A stretch of 37,861 nucleotides of DNA, taken from an uncultured Clostridia bacterium. Its GTDB lineage: Bacteria > Bacillota > Clostridia > TANB77 > CAG-508. The notes under the pieces are model-generated. The model did not search any database, was not told the DNA's origin, and saw only the letters and a list, made by a program, of their open reading frames with translations. Each line of letters starts with the position of its first letter. Within the stretch, counting starts at the first letter, position 1. The stretch is from NCBI GenBank assembly GCA_947624185.1, contig CANQJG010000004.1, positions 1 through 37,861 of the forward strand, given 5' to 3'. This document shows positions 1 through 10,048 of this stretch, one piece after another. The translations under genes and the position numbers were made by a program.

Positions 1-256
1 TGTGTGTGTGTGTACTCTCGCAACGCTTTCAAGCTTTTTCATCTTTTGTTTTACTCCTTTTATATTTTTTCTTATGGTAATAATATTCCTTTTACTAAAA
101 TTAATTTTTACAATTATATTTTACAGTATTTGATTTTTGATTGTCAATAATTTTTCGTTTATTTTTTATATTTTTTTCATTTTTCTATTGTAAAATTTTT
201 TCGTTTGATATATTATATTATGAGAAGATTATTGCTTTTTTACAAAGGAGGAACTT

Positions 257-1147
257 ATGGCTCGAAAAACCAAAGATGAACTAGAAAATGTTGAAGAAAA
301 TATAACTCAAAAGAAAACAAGAAAAACAGCTGCTACCAAAAAGACAGCTGCTAAAAGTGTTTCCACGAAAGAGCCTACTTCCAAAAAAGCTGCTGCAACT
401 AAGAAAGCTACTACTACAACTAAGAAATCTACCGCAACAAAGAAGCCAACCACCACTAAGCAAACTGCTACTAAAAAAGCAGCTACTACATCAAAGAAGA
501 CTACTATAAAAAAGACAACCACTTCTAGGAAAAAAAGCAGTACCCCAAAGGCTGATGCAGAGATTATTCAATTGAAACAACCTGAATATTATGATTTGCC
601 TTACAGATACAATGATACTGTCGTTAAGGTATTGGCTCAAGAGCCTAACACGTTATTTGTTTACTGGGATATTTCTGATAAGGATAGAGAAAATTTTGAA
701 AAACTTTATGGAAAATTATTTTTTTACAATACTCGCCCAGTTTTAATTGTTCATAATTTAACTGATAATTATTCTTTTGAAGTTGATATAGATGATTTTG
801 CAAACAACTGGTATGTCCATGTTAATGATTCAAAGTGTCAATATTCTGTTGAACTTGGTAGACGTCCAAAATATGACAAACACGAATCTGTACCACTAAC
901 CTATCTCAATGTTGCATTTTCTAATACGGTGGAAATTCCTAATGATCATATTTTATATTTTAGAGATAATGATAAAATTTATTTTAAAAATATTAAAACG
1001 AATCATGTTACTGAAAAAGTGATTAATATAAAATCTGACTATAATAGAGTTAGAAGCATTTATAAAAATTACAACATTTCTGATAATTCTGACAGATTTG
1101 ATTTCAATAATCCGTCTTCTCAGAATCCAACATCTACATTTTTATAA
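257..1147 (+). CDS. DUF4912 domain protein with Lys/Thr/Ala-rich N-terminal tail
   Basis: ORF with RBS AAAGGAGG just upstream. N-terminal ~100 aa are low-complexity K/T/A/S. C-terminal part (YDLPYRYNDTVVKVLAQEPNTLFVYWDIS...) matches the DUF4912 pattern. Followed by a GH57 gene. Confidence 0.8.
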   Translation: MARKTKDELENVEENITQKKTRKTAATKKTAAKSVSTKEPTSKKAAATKKATTTTKKSTATKKPTTTKQTATKKAATTSKKTTIKKTTTSRKKSSTPKADAEIIQLKQPEYYDLPYRYNDTVVKVLAQEPNTLFVYWDISDKDRENFEKLYGKLFFYNTRPVLIVHNLTDNYSFEVDIDDFANNWYVHVNDSKCQYSVELGRRPKYDKHESVPLTYLNVAFSNTVEIPNDHILYFRDNDKIYFKNIKTNHVTEKVINIKSDYNRVRSIYKNYNISDNSDRFDFNNPSSQNPTSTFL

Positions 1148-1171
1148 TACACGCGTAACACAGCGTGTATT
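1146..1171 (+). terminator. Perfect 9-bp stem-loop between DUF4912 gene and GH57 gene (possible terminator/processing hairpin)
   Basis: aatacacgc-gtaacaca-gcgtgtatt followed by a short T run; overlaps the stop codon. Confidence 0.5.
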
Positions 1172-1211
1172 TTCATCAATATATATTTAGAAAGAAAGGA
1201 GTGAAACTTCT

Positions 1212-2837
1212 ATGAAAAAAGAAACAAAAGGCTATGTAAGTTTCGTTTTACATGCACATTTACCTTTTGTTCATCATCCTGAGAGTGAAGATTATTTGGA
1301 AGAGCAATGGCTTTATGAAGCAATTTCTGAGTGTTATATTCCATTAATTTTAAATTTTCAAAAGCTTGTTGATGAAGGTGTAGATTTTAGATTTACCATG
1401 TCTCTCACTCCTCCATTACTTAACATGCTTGATAATAAAATGCTTATGAAGAGATACATCAAGTATTTAGAGAAGCACATTGAGCTTTCTGAAAAGGAAA
1501 TTAAGAGAACCGCTGATAATCCTAGAATTAATAAATTATCTCATTATTATTTTGATAAATATTCTAATGACTTACATATTTTTAGAGATGTTTATAATTG
1601 TAATTTAATTTCTGCTTTTAAGAAGTTCAATGATTTGGGAGTCCTTGAGATTATTGGTTGTGGTGCTACTCATGGATATTTTCCTATTTTATATGTAAAT
1701 GAGAAAACCGTTAGAGCTCAGATTGCTCTTGGTGTTCAAACTTATAATAAATATTTTTCTAAACCTTTGAAGGGTTTTTGGCTTCCTGAGTGTGGATATG
1801 TTCCTGAAGCTGACAAATACCTAAAAGAGTTTGGTATTGAATACGTTTTAGTTGAGACTCATGGCATTTTATATGCTGATCCTACCCCACTTTATGGTAC
1901 TTATGCTCCAATTGTGTCTCCTGAAGGCGTGGTTGCTTTTGGTAGAGATTTGGAGTCTTCTAGACAAGTTTGGAGCTCTATTAATGGTTATCCAGGAGAT
2001 TTTAATTATAGAGAATTTTACCGTGACATTGGATATGATGCACCTTATGATTACATCAAGCCTTACATTGCTTCCAATGGTGTTAGAGTTTCTACTGGTA
2101 TTAGATACCACAGAATTACTGGCAAAACTGAGAACAAAGATATTTATGATATTAGGTGGGCTTGGGATAGCATTGAGAAACAGGCTGGACATTTTTTTGA
2201 TTGCAGATGCAAACAAATTGATTATCTATCTCAAAATACTGAAAATCCACCTATCATAGTTTGTCCTTATGATGCTGAGCTTTATGGTCATTGGTGGTAC
2301 GAAGGTCCTAATTGGCTTTACACTCTTGCTAAAAAAGTTTATTATGATGATTGCAATTTTGCTTTAATTACTCCTAGTGAGTACATAGAAAAATATCCTA
2401 ATATGCAGATTTCTACTCCTTGTCGTTCTAGTTGGGGTGCTAAAGGTTATAGTGAAGTTTGGCTTAATCCGACTAATGATTATGTTCACAGACATTTACA
2501 TAAAGCTGGCGATAGGATGTGTGAGATTGCTAATAGATATCCAAATGAGCCTGCAAATTCTCTTAAACGCAGAATATTGAACCAGTGTGCTAGAGAATTG
2601 GTCTTGGCTCAGAGTAGTGATTGGTTATTTATTATTACAAATGGAACTATGGTTGATTATGCTAAAAAAAGAATTAAAGATCACATTGGTCGATTTACAA
2701 AATTATATTTTTGGCTTATTGATGACAAAAATCTTATTGAAAATAATGAACTTTCAGATGAGAAATTATCTTTTTTAGAGTCTATTGAACTGAAAGATCC
2801 GATTTTTCCTGAAATGGATTACACATTATATTTATAG
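1212..2837 (+). CDS. Glycoside hydrolase family 57 protein, probable 1,4-alpha-glucan branching enzyme
   Basis: GH57-like N-terminus GYVSFVLHAHLPFVHHPE, motifs GFWLPECGY and CPYDAELYGHWWYEGP, C-terminal DUF1957-like region; RBS AAAGGAG. Confidence 0.9.
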   Translation: MKKETKGYVSFVLHAHLPFVHHPESEDYLEEQWLYEAISECYIPLILNFQKLVDEGVDFRFTMSLTPPLLNMLDNKMLMKRYIKYLEKHIELSEKEIKRTADNPRINKLSHYYFDKYSNDLHIFRDVYNCNLISAFKKFNDLGVLEIIGCGATHGYFPILYVNEKTVRAQIALGVQTYNKYFSKPLKGFWLPECGYVPEADKYLKEFGIEYVLVETHGILYADPTPLYGTYAPIVSPEGVVAFGRDLESSRQVWSSINGYPGDFNYREFYRDIGYDAPYDYIKPYIASNGVRVSTGIRYHRITGKTENKDIYDIRWAWDSIEKQAGHFFDCRCKQIDYLSQNTENPPIIVCPYDAELYGHWWYEGPNWLYTLAKKVYYDDCNFALITPSEYIEKYPNMQISTPCRSSWGAKGYSEVWLNPTNDYVHRHLHKAGDRMCEIANRYPNEPANSLKRRILNQCARELVLAQSSDWLFIITNGTMVDYAKKRIKDHIGRFTKLYFWLIDDKNLIENNELSDEKLSFLESIELKDPIFPEMDYTLYL

Positions 2838-2960
2838 ATTTATAAATATATATATATATATTTTTTTTTATTTATTATTTATTTATATTATTTATATTTA
2901 TTCATTTATATATAGAGAGATTTTATTACATAAATTTTAATGACATAGAATTTACTAAAT

Positions 2961-2996
2961 AAAAAGCCTAGTGATTTCTCACTAGAGCTTTTTGTT
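2961..2996. terminator. Bidirectional rho-independent terminator between convergent GH57 and clpX
   Basis: AAAAAGCcTAGTGA-tttc-TCACTAgaGCTTTTT: stem flanked by A-tract and T-tract, in a convergent intergenic region. Confidence 0.85.
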
Positions 2997-3084
2997 TTCT
3001 TTTTACACTTTTATTTCATGCTTCTTTTCGCTATGTTCTTATATTATTCTGTTTTGCTTTCTATTTTAATGCGTTTTTTACGTG

Positions 3085-4395
3085 TTATGCAATTTCTTCG
3101 CTATCTATTTTTTTATGCTTTGTTACCTTTTTCTTTTTTACTTTTTCTTCATCAATTATTATTTCAGGCTTTTTATTTTCCATTACTGTTTCTTTACTTA
3201 TCAAGCATTTTGATATTTTAGGATTTGAAGGAATTTCATACATTACATCTCTCATGGTTTCTTCCATAATTGAACGTAATCCTCTAGCTCCTGTTTTTCT
3301 TTCTATTGCTTTATCAACTATTGCTTCTAGTGCTTCATCGCCAAAATCTAGCTCTACTCCGTCCATTTCGAACAATTTCTTGTATTGTTTAACTAAAGCA
3401 TTTTTTGGCTTTGTCATGATTTCTATTAAAGCATTTCTGTCTAATTCTTTTAATGTTGCTATGATTGGCAATCTTCCTACAAATTCCGGAATTAAACCAA
3501 ATTTCAACAAATCTTGTGGTAGCAATTCTTCAAATATTTTATATTTATCAACTTCTTTTGCTGATTTTATATTTGAACCAAATCCTATTGCTTTTTTACC
3601 TACTCTGTCTCCTATTATTTTTTCAAGTCCTTCAAACGCTCCACCGCAAATAAATAGAATATTAGATGTATTTATTTGGTAGAATTCTTGATGTGGGTGC
3701 TTTCTTCCCCCTTGTGGTGGTACTGATGCATTAGTTCCTTCTATTATTTTTAATAGAGCTTGTTGCACTCCTTCGCCACTAACATCTCTTGTAATTGAAG
3801 GATTTTCTGATTTCCTAGATATTTTATCAATTTCGTCAATATAGATTATTCCTTTTTCTGCTTTTTCTATATTGTAATCTGCAGCTTGGATAAGCTTTAA
3901 CAAAATATTTTCTACATCTTCTCCAACATATCCCGCTTCAGTTAATGTTGTTGCATCTGCTATTGCAAATGGTACTTTTAATATCCTTGCAAGAGTTTGT
4001 GCTAGATATGTTTTTCCGCAACCTGTTGGTCCTAAAAGCATTACATTACTTTTTTGAATTTCTACATCATTGTCTTCGTCTTCATTTTCAATTCTTTTAT
4101 AGTGATTATAAACTGCAACTGAAAGTGTTTTTTTAGCTTCGTCTTGACCTATTACGTATTCATCTAATACTTTTTTTATTTCTTCCGGAGTTGGAAGCTT
4201 TACATCCCCAGCTAGTGTGTATGTCTCGTCGTCATCATCAGCATATTGATCTGTTTCTATAATTTTTTCACATACCTTTATACACTCATCACATATATAT
4301 ACGCCTGCTGGTCCAGCTATCAATTTTCTTACTAAATTTTGTGTTTTACCACAAAATGAACACTTTATTAATCTTCTATCGTTTTTGTCAGCCAT
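3085..4395 (-). CDS. clpX: ATP-dependent Clp protease ATP-binding subunit ClpX
   Basis: N-terminal zinc finger [28 protein letters not shown], Walker [16 protein letters not shown]; adjacent to clpP. Confidence 0.98.
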   Translation of the reverse strand: MADKNDRRLIKCSFCGKTQNLVRKLIAGPAGVYICDECIKVCEKIIETDQYADDDDETYTLAGDVKLPTPEEIKKVLDEYVIGQDEAKKTLSVAVYNHYKRIENEDEDNDVEIQKSNVMLLGPTGCGKTYLAQTLARILKVPFAIADATTLTEAGYVGEDVENILLKLIQAADYNIEKAEKGIIYIDEIDKISRKSENPSITRDVSGEGVQQALLKIIEGTNASVPPQGGRKHPHQEFYQINTSNILFICGGAFEGLEKIIGDRVGKKAIGFGSNIKSAKEVDKYKIFEELLPQDLLKFGLIPEFVGRLPIIATLKELDRNALIEIMTKPKNALVKQYKKLFEMDGVELDFGDEALEAIVDKAIERKTGARGLRSIMEETMRDVMYEIPSNPKISKCLISKETVMENKKPEIIIDEEKVKKKKVTKHKKIDSEEIA

Positions 4396-4409
4396 AATAA
4401 CTCCTTATA

Positions 4410-5027
4410 TTATTTTCTTTTGTCCATTATTCCGTCTATTAGTCCATATTCTAAAGCTTCTTGAGCCGTTAAATAATGATCTCTTTCTGTATCTTGTTCT
4501 ACCTGCTCTATAGGTTTTCCAGTTGTCTCACTAATTATTCTATTAATTCTTTCTCTTGTTTTTAACATTTGATCTGCATGAATTTTTATTTCAGTTGTTT
4601 GACCTGATATTCCTCCACCTTGACCACTTATTAATGGTTGGTGTATTAATATTTCAGCGTTTGGTGTTGCGAATCTTCTTCCCTTTGTTCCTGATGTTAG
4701 AAGAAGTGCTCCCATACTTGCAGCCATACCTATACATATTGTTGTTACTGGACATTTTATATAATTTATTGTATCAATTATTCCCAATCCGTCTGTTACA
4801 GATCCTCCTGGTGAATTGATATATAAAGATATTTCTTTATCTGGGTCTTCTGACTCTAAAAATAATAATTGTGCTATGACTAAACTTGCTGATGTTGGAT
4901 TAACATCTTCACTTAAGAATATAATTCTATCTTTTAAAAGTCTTGAAAAAATATCAAAAGACCTTTCTCCCCTTGATGTTTGTTCTATTACATAAGGTAC
5001 TAAACTATCATTTAATTCTTTCATCAT
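4410..5027 (-). CDS. clpP: ATP-dependent Clp protease proteolytic subunit ClpP
   Basis: [41 protein letters not shown] (catalytic Ser), LIHQPL (catalytic His). Confidence 0.98.
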   Translation of the reverse strand: MMKELNDSLVPYVIEQTSRGERSFDIFSRLLKDRIIFLSEDVNPTSASLVIAQLLFLESEDPDKEISLYINSPGGSVTDGLGIIDTINYIKCPVTTICIGMAASMGALLLTSGTKGRRFATPNAEILIHQPLISGQGGGISGQTTEIKIHADQMLKTRERINRIISETTGKPIEQVEQDTERDHYLTAQEALEYGLIDGIMDKRK

Positions 5028-5226
5028 TTTTCTTCCTTCCTTGCCTTCATTTGTTTATATGTAGAAGGCATTTTTTCTGATATTTGATAAAATTACATGC
5101 ATAATTCTAATTGTATATTTTATTATATTGAACAACTATAATTTATTTGCAAGTCTATTTTACAATATAATGGTTTTTAATTTGGCAGTCCATATAAATT
5201 ATTACCATTTTTTTGTTTTATAAACT

Positions 5227-6513
5227 TTATTTAACCATTTTAGCATTATCTAAAATTAATTTAACAGCTGCTTCAGTTTTTGATGATTCTTCTAGGTATT
5301 CTTTTAATTGCTCATTTTTTTCAACTTCTTCTAGCTTTCTGTTATACTGCTTAGCCATTTCTTCCATTTTTTCTTTAACATATTTTTGGTCAGCTTCTAT
5401 TTTTTCATCTTTAACGATTTGTCCTAGAACTAGACTTGTCTTAACATTTTTTTCTGCATCAGCTCTAAATTCTTTTCTCATTTCTGTTTCAGTTTTGCCG
5501 ACCATTTTTAGATATTGGTCTAACTTCATGCCTTGATATTGTAGTCTTTGGCTAACGTTGTCAACCATATTATCAACTTCTAGTTCTATCATGCCTTCAG
5601 GGATATCTATTTTTGTATTTTTACAAACTGTTTCAACTGCACTATCTTCTATTTCATGCTTTGCTCTGTGTTCATTTTCTTCTGTCATTTTATCTTTTAT
5701 GCTCTTTTTGAATTCTGCTAATGTATCAAATTCACTAACATCTTTAGCAAATTCATCATCTATTTTTGGAAGTTCTTTTTCTTTTATTTCATGTAATTTA
5801 ATATGGAATCTAGCATCTTTTCCTGCTAGGTCTTTTGAATAGTAGTCTTTTGGAAATGTAACATTTATATCTTTTTCTTCATCAATTTTCATACCTATTA
5901 ATTGCTCTTCAAATCCTGGGATAAATGTTTTGCTTCCAATTGTTAATTGCTGTCCTTCTGCTTTTCCACCTTCAAATGGTACATCATCAACAAATCCTTC
6001 AAAGTCAATTGTTACAATATCTTGATCCTTTGCAGGTCTGTCTTCAACAGATACCATCCTTGCATTGTGTTCAGCTCTATGATTTAATTCATGTTCAACA
6101 TCTTCGTCAGTAACTTTATATTCTACCTTTTTTACTTCAATTCCTTTATATTTTCCAAGCTTTACTTCAGGTCTTGTTGATACAATTGCTGTGAAAATAA
6201 GGTCTTTACCTTTTTCCATTTGAACTATATCAATGTTAGGTTTGCTAACAACGTCTATTTTATTATTTTTTATTTCTTCATCATATATACTTGGTACTAA
6301 GTCATTGAAAGCATCTTCATAAAAGATATTTGCTCCATAATATCTTTCTACCATTTTATAAGGTGCTTTTCCTTTTCTAAAACCTGGTATGCTAAAATAC
6401 TTCGCACTTTGTTTGAATACCTTCATTATAGATTCTTCAAATTTTGCTGCTTCTACTGTAAATGTTAATTTTAATTCATTTTGATTTTCTGTTTTTTCTT
6501 GTTTAACGCTCAT
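5227..6513 (-). CDS. tig: Trigger factor (ribosome-associated peptidyl-prolyl isomerase)
   Basis: GFRKGKAPYKMVERYYG ribosome-binding signature; PPIase region; tig-clpP-clpX order. Confidence 0.97.
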   Translation of the reverse strand: MSVKQEKTENQNELKLTFTVEAAKFEESIMKVFKQSAKYFSIPGFRKGKAPYKMVERYYGANIFYEDAFNDLVPSIYDEEIKNNKIDVVSKPNIDIVQMEKGKDLIFTAIVSTRPEVKLGKYKGIEVKKVEYKVTDEDVEHELNHRAEHNARMVSVEDRPAKDQDIVTIDFEGFVDDVPFEGGKAEGQQLTIGSKTFIPGFEEQLIGMKIDEEKDINVTFPKDYYSKDLAGKDARFHIKLHEIKEKELPKIDDEFAKDVSEFDTLAEFKKSIKDKMTEENEHRAKHEIEDSAVETVCKNTKIDIPEGMIELEVDNMVDNVSQRLQYQGMKLDQYLKMVGKTETEMRKEFRADAEKNVKTSLVLGQIVKDEKIEADQKYVKEKMEEMAKQYNRKLEEVEKNEQLKEYLEESSKTEAAVKLILDNAKMVK

Positions 6514-6543
6514 TTTAAATTTCCTTTCTTTGCTTCAGAATCT

Positions 6544-6571
6544 ATGATTCAATAATTTTCATTGAATCCAT
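6544..6571. other. Imperfect inverted repeat in the tig / toxin intergenic region
   Basis: atgattcaat-aattttc-attgaatccat. Confidence 0.4.
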
Positions 6572-6593
6572 GAAACTGAGTATTTATTCACTT

Positions 6594-6860
6594 TTATATT
6601 CTTTCATAATGTGACCATATACTAATTATTTTAATTATTTTTTCTTCTTCGTAAACTTGATATACCAATCTATGTTGTATATTTATTCTTCTTGAATAAG
6701 CCCCTTCTAAATCTCCAAGCAATTTCTCATAAGGTGGTGGATTTTGAAAAGGATTTTGCTTTATAATTTCAACCAATGCCTTTAATTTATCATTTAATCC
6801 CGCAGATTTTATTTTTGGTATATCTTTTACTGCATTTTTTCTATATACAATCTTATACAT
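6594..6860 (-). CDS. Txe/YoeB family toxin (RelE superfamily)
   Basis: YKIVYRKNAVKDIPKIKSAGL...PPPYEKLLGDLEGAYSRRINIQHRLVYQVYEEEKIIKIISIWSHYE is the YoeB signature; partnered with an upstream antitoxin. Confidence 0.9.
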   Translation of the reverse strand: MYKIVYRKNAVKDIPKIKSAGLNDKLKALVEIIKQNPFQNPPPYEKLLGDLEGAYSRRINIQHRLVYQVYEEEKIIKIISIWSHYERI

Positions 6861-6862
6861 AT

Positions 6863-7111
6863 TTATAAATTCACCTTTTCTTCTTCAATACAATCATCTA
6901 TTGGTTCCTTTAAGCCTTCTATTATATCCTTTTTTAATTTTGGCATTGAAGATATATATATAGTTTCCATTAAATTGTTATAATCTGTTTCTGATAATAT
7001 AACAGCATTTCCATTTTGTGTAGTAATGTTTAACGGTTCATTATATTTAATTGTATTATTCAACAACTCTTGTACATCTTTTATAAAATTAGTAATATTT
7101 GTGGTAGTCAT
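6863..7111 (-). CDS. Phd/YefM family antitoxin
   Basis: Short ORF 2 nt upstream of YoeB-like toxin; NITTQNGNAVILSETDYNNLMETIYISS pattern; RBS GGAGG upstream. Confidence 0.88.
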   Translation of the reverse strand: MTTTNITNFIKDVQELLNNTIKYNEPLNITTQNGNAVILSETDYNNLMETIYISSMPKLKKDIIEGLKEPIDDCIEEEKVNL

Positions 7112-7141
7112 TTTAACACCTCCTTATTATTTGTAACAATT

Positions 7142-7216
7142 TGGTGACCCCTACGGGAATTGAACCCATGATTCAGCCTTGAGAGGGCTGCGTCTTAACC
7201 GCTTGACCAAGGGGCC
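7142..7216 (-). tRNA. tRNA-Glu (anticodon CTC), 3' CCA encoded
   Basis: Reverse strand GGCCCCTTGGTCAAGCGGTTAAGACGCAGCCCTCTCAAGGCTGAATCATGGGTTCAATTCCCGTAGGGGTCACCA folds as a cloverleaf; anticodon loop CTCTCAA. Confidence 0.95.
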
Positions 7217-7248
7217 ATAACATGATTATTATACTATAAAAATGGTTC

Positions 7249-7653
7249 TTAGTCAACTAAATCTATACAGTTTTTAAGAATTTCTTTTAATCTTTCATTT
7301 TGCTTTGTTAAATATAAATATCCAATTAATGCTTCAAAGGCGGTTGAATACATATAGTCTTCTGCTGAAGCATGTTTTGGTAAATGATGATTTTCTACAT
7401 TTCTTCCTCTTCTTACGATTTCTTTTTCTTCTTCTGTAAGCTCCAAGGCTTTTAGAATATTAGCTTGTTCAGAAGCTTTTACATATTTAATTGATAATAC
7501 ATGCATTTTATGTGGATTTAAATTTGTTGTGTTTGCTAAATATGTCCTTACATAAAATTCATAGACACTGTCTCCCACATAAGCCCATGTTAGTGGAGAC
7601 ATCATATTGATTTCTTGTTCATTTTTAGTTAATAGTTCTTCTTGAAATTCCAT
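7249..7653 (-). CDS. mrnC: Mini-ribonuclease III
   Basis: MSPLTWAYVGDSVYEFYVRTYL... HKMHVLSIKYVKASEQA... RRGRN, matching the MrnC family. Confidence 0.93.
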   Translation of the reverse strand: MEFQEELLTKNEQEINMMSPLTWAYVGDSVYEFYVRTYLANTTNLNPHKMHVLSIKYVKASEQANILKALELTEEEKEIVRRGRNVENHHLPKHASAEDYMYSTAFEALIGYLYLTKQNERLKEILKNCIDLVD

Positions 7654-7778
7654 TTTCTTCTCTTTCTTTTTTTATTCGCTTTATTTTGATTTTCCATTTT
7701 TTATTTTTAAATTATTAATTAATATCTTATCTTAACTTTCTATAATTTAATTATATAGCAACTTGATGTTAGTATAAT

Positions 7779-8745
7779 CTATGTTTTTTCTAGTGTTATT
7801 TTTCCTAATTTTCCATTTCTAAAGTCATTTAATATCATGTCAGATATTTTCTGTTCATTTATTCTGCCACCTGAAAGTATTGCACCCTTTTTTCGTGCAA
7901 TTGTATCTCTTATTCTTAGAATCAAATCTTGATTTTCATAATTATTTTCTATGTCATCATCTACTTCTTCGTTGTTTATACTTTCTTTAATATTATCTAT
8001 ATCAATATCATATCTAAGTTCAACTTTTTCCTTATAATTTTCTACAAGTAGTTTTAGTAAATTATATGCAACTTCTTCATTATCTATTGCGTTTTCGCCT
8101 ATTGTGTTTAAAAATGCCAAATGCATTGCAACTGCGCTATCATTTAGTCTTGGCCACAACATACCTGGTGTATCCATTAGTTCTATATTATCGTCTATTT
8201 TTATCCATTGCTTGTCTTTAGTTACACCTGGCTTATTTCCTACCTTTGCTACATTTCTTTTGGCTAATACATTTATGAAGGTTGACTTACCTACATTTGG
8301 AATACCTACAACCATTACTCTTACAGGTCTTCCAGTTCTTCCTTTTTGTATGTATTTATTTTCTAATTCTTTATATGCTTCTTTTATTTGAGCAATAACT
8401 TCTTTTATCCCTTTTCCATTATTTGATTCGACCTTAATACATGGAATTTCTCTTTGCTTATAATATGCTATCCAATTATTACTTATATTTTCATCTGCTA
8501 AGTCTGATTTATTAAGCACAACTATCTTTTTCTTATTTTTGCAATATTCTTTTACATCCGGATTTTGGCTTGATAGCGGTGCTCTTGCATCTAAGACTTC
8601 TATTATAATGTCTATTAATTTTAAATTTTCTAGTATTTGTTCCTTGGTCTTTTTCATGTGACCGTGGATACCAGTTGATAGCAACCGATGAAGCCTCTTT
8701 TGAGTCATCTATATTATTATTTAATTTACTATTTTTTCTTTGCAT
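7779..8745 (-). CDS. rbgA: Ribosome biogenesis GTPase YlqF/RbgA, frameshifted near the N-terminus
   Basis: ORF 7779..8708 carries the circularly permuted GTPase motifs (NKSDL, GIPNVGKST, DTPG). The conserved start INWYPGHMKKTKEQ is split: ...VAINWYP is in the frame of ORF 8533..8745 and GHMKKTKEQ in the main frame. Confidence 0.9.
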
Positions 8746-8936
8746 TTTTTTACCTACTTTTTTATTATTTTTACATCTCTTTTTGATTTTGACTTATAAA
8801 TTTTATAGTTCAAATTTTTTGTGATTTAATTTTTTATATTCCAATTTTTTGCTTTTTCTGTTATATAATTTATACTATTATATCACATTTATTACTTTTT
8901 ATAAAGTCTCATATACATTTATTTCCATAAACTTTT

Positions 8937-9803
8937 TTACACTAAATATAGTAATCCGAGCACTAATAGTCCATATACTAAAATTGAACATAATAATATT
9001 TTGTCTGAAAGTACAACATCTACAGGATCTCCATAACTATCTTTTTCAACTAACATACTATATCTCATACATATAATCATTACAAAAGGAACTGTTAGCG
9101 TTAAATGGTTTCCACCCCCCCATTTCACTATTTCCACAGTCCACAAAGAGTAAAACACTATTGTTATTGCTAAACTCATATACATATTTTTGTCCAAAAA
9201 CTCTTTATTGTAGTATTTTAGCACTTTTCTAGCATTTTTGTCTGTCTTTATTATCTCATTTCTTCTCTTTCCAAGTACTAAGTAAAATGACATTGAAAGA
9301 ATAGTTAAATACAACCAATCAGAAACTTCTACACCTATTACTGATGCTCCATATACTACTCTTATTAAAAAACCAAGCACTAAGATAGCGACATCTAGTA
9401 AAGGTATATTTTTTAGACCAAAGCTATAGCCTAGATTTAATACTAAATATAACGCGAGTAATGCTACGGTATAAATAGATGCTTTTAAACATATTAATCC
9501 AACAATGGTTAAAGCTAATAAAAATACAATTAAAAACATAGCTTCCTTAATACTAACCTTTCCTGAAGCTATTGGTCTATTTTTCTTTTTTGGGTGAAGC
9601 TTGTCCTTTTCCACATCTTGTATGTCATTTACAATATAAACAATACTGCATACTAATGAAAATATAACAAATGCTAGTATGCATTTTAATAACATTGGAA
9701 TCTCCAATAATTTTTTACTAAACACTAGCGGAAAGAAAATTAAGAGATTCTTAATGTAATGTTTCATTCTCATTAATTTCAAATAATTTTTTATTTTTTC
9801 CAC
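8937..9803 (-). CDS. UbiA-family prenyltransferase, resembling decaprenyl-phosphate phosphoribosyltransferase
   Basis: NDIQDVEKDKLHPKKKNRPIASGKVS motif, ~8 TM helices, RMKHYIKNLLIFFPLVFS N-terminus. Confidence 0.8.
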   Translation of the reverse strand: MEKIKNYLKLMRMKHYIKNLLIFFPLVFSKKLLEIPMLLKCILAFVIFSLVCSIVYIVNDIQDVEKDKLHPKKKNRPIASGKVSIKEAMFLIVFLLALTIVGLICLKASIYTVALLALYLVLNLGYSFGLKNIPLLDVAILVLGFLIRVVYGASVIGVEVSDWLYLTILSMSFYLVLGKRRNEIIKTDKNARKVLKYYNKEFLDKNMYMSLAITIVFYSLWTVEIVKWGGGNHLTLTVPFVMIICMRYSMLVEKDSYGDPVDVVLSDKILLCSILVYGLLVLGLLYLV

Positions 9804-9846
9804 ATTATCACATCCAATCTATTAGAAAATTTTTTTCTTGATGCTA

Positions 9847-9884
9847 TCATTGACTATATCAAAAATACATATTAAAGTCAATGA
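9847..9884. other. Inverted repeat (9-bp perfect arms)
   Basis: tcattgact ... agtcaatga. Confidence 0.45.
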
Positions 9885-9898
9885 AATGTGGCAGAAAA

Positions 9899-9970
9899 AG
9901 AACCCTCTTTGTTAAATTTTTGTATGACAATCTAAGTTTATATCATCCTTTGTCTAACAATTTGGGTTCT
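9899..9970. other. Long-loop imperfect inverted repeat downstream of the surface-protein gene
   Basis: agaaccctctttgttaaa ... tctaacaatttgggttct; on the minus strand the second arm is followed by UUCUUUUUC. Confidence 0.4.
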
Positions 9971-10048
9971 TATTATTTTTTTACAATTTAAGTTCACTTT
10001 ATGTATATTAGGTACTTTTTATAAATATTATTTTCTATTGAACTTATA

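Noticed and set aside
1-12. (TG)6 at the window start
   Set aside because: Too short to interpret and at the window edge.
281-522. Minus-strand ORFs of 60 and 71 aa opposite the DUF4912 tail
   Set aside because: Mirror-image reading of a low-complexity K/T/A coding tract; no RBS or family features.
2838-2940. AT-rich tract (tattta repeats) as an origin or ncRNA
   Set aside because: Simple low-complexity sequence; no DnaA-box cluster or stable fold apart from the adjacent terminator.
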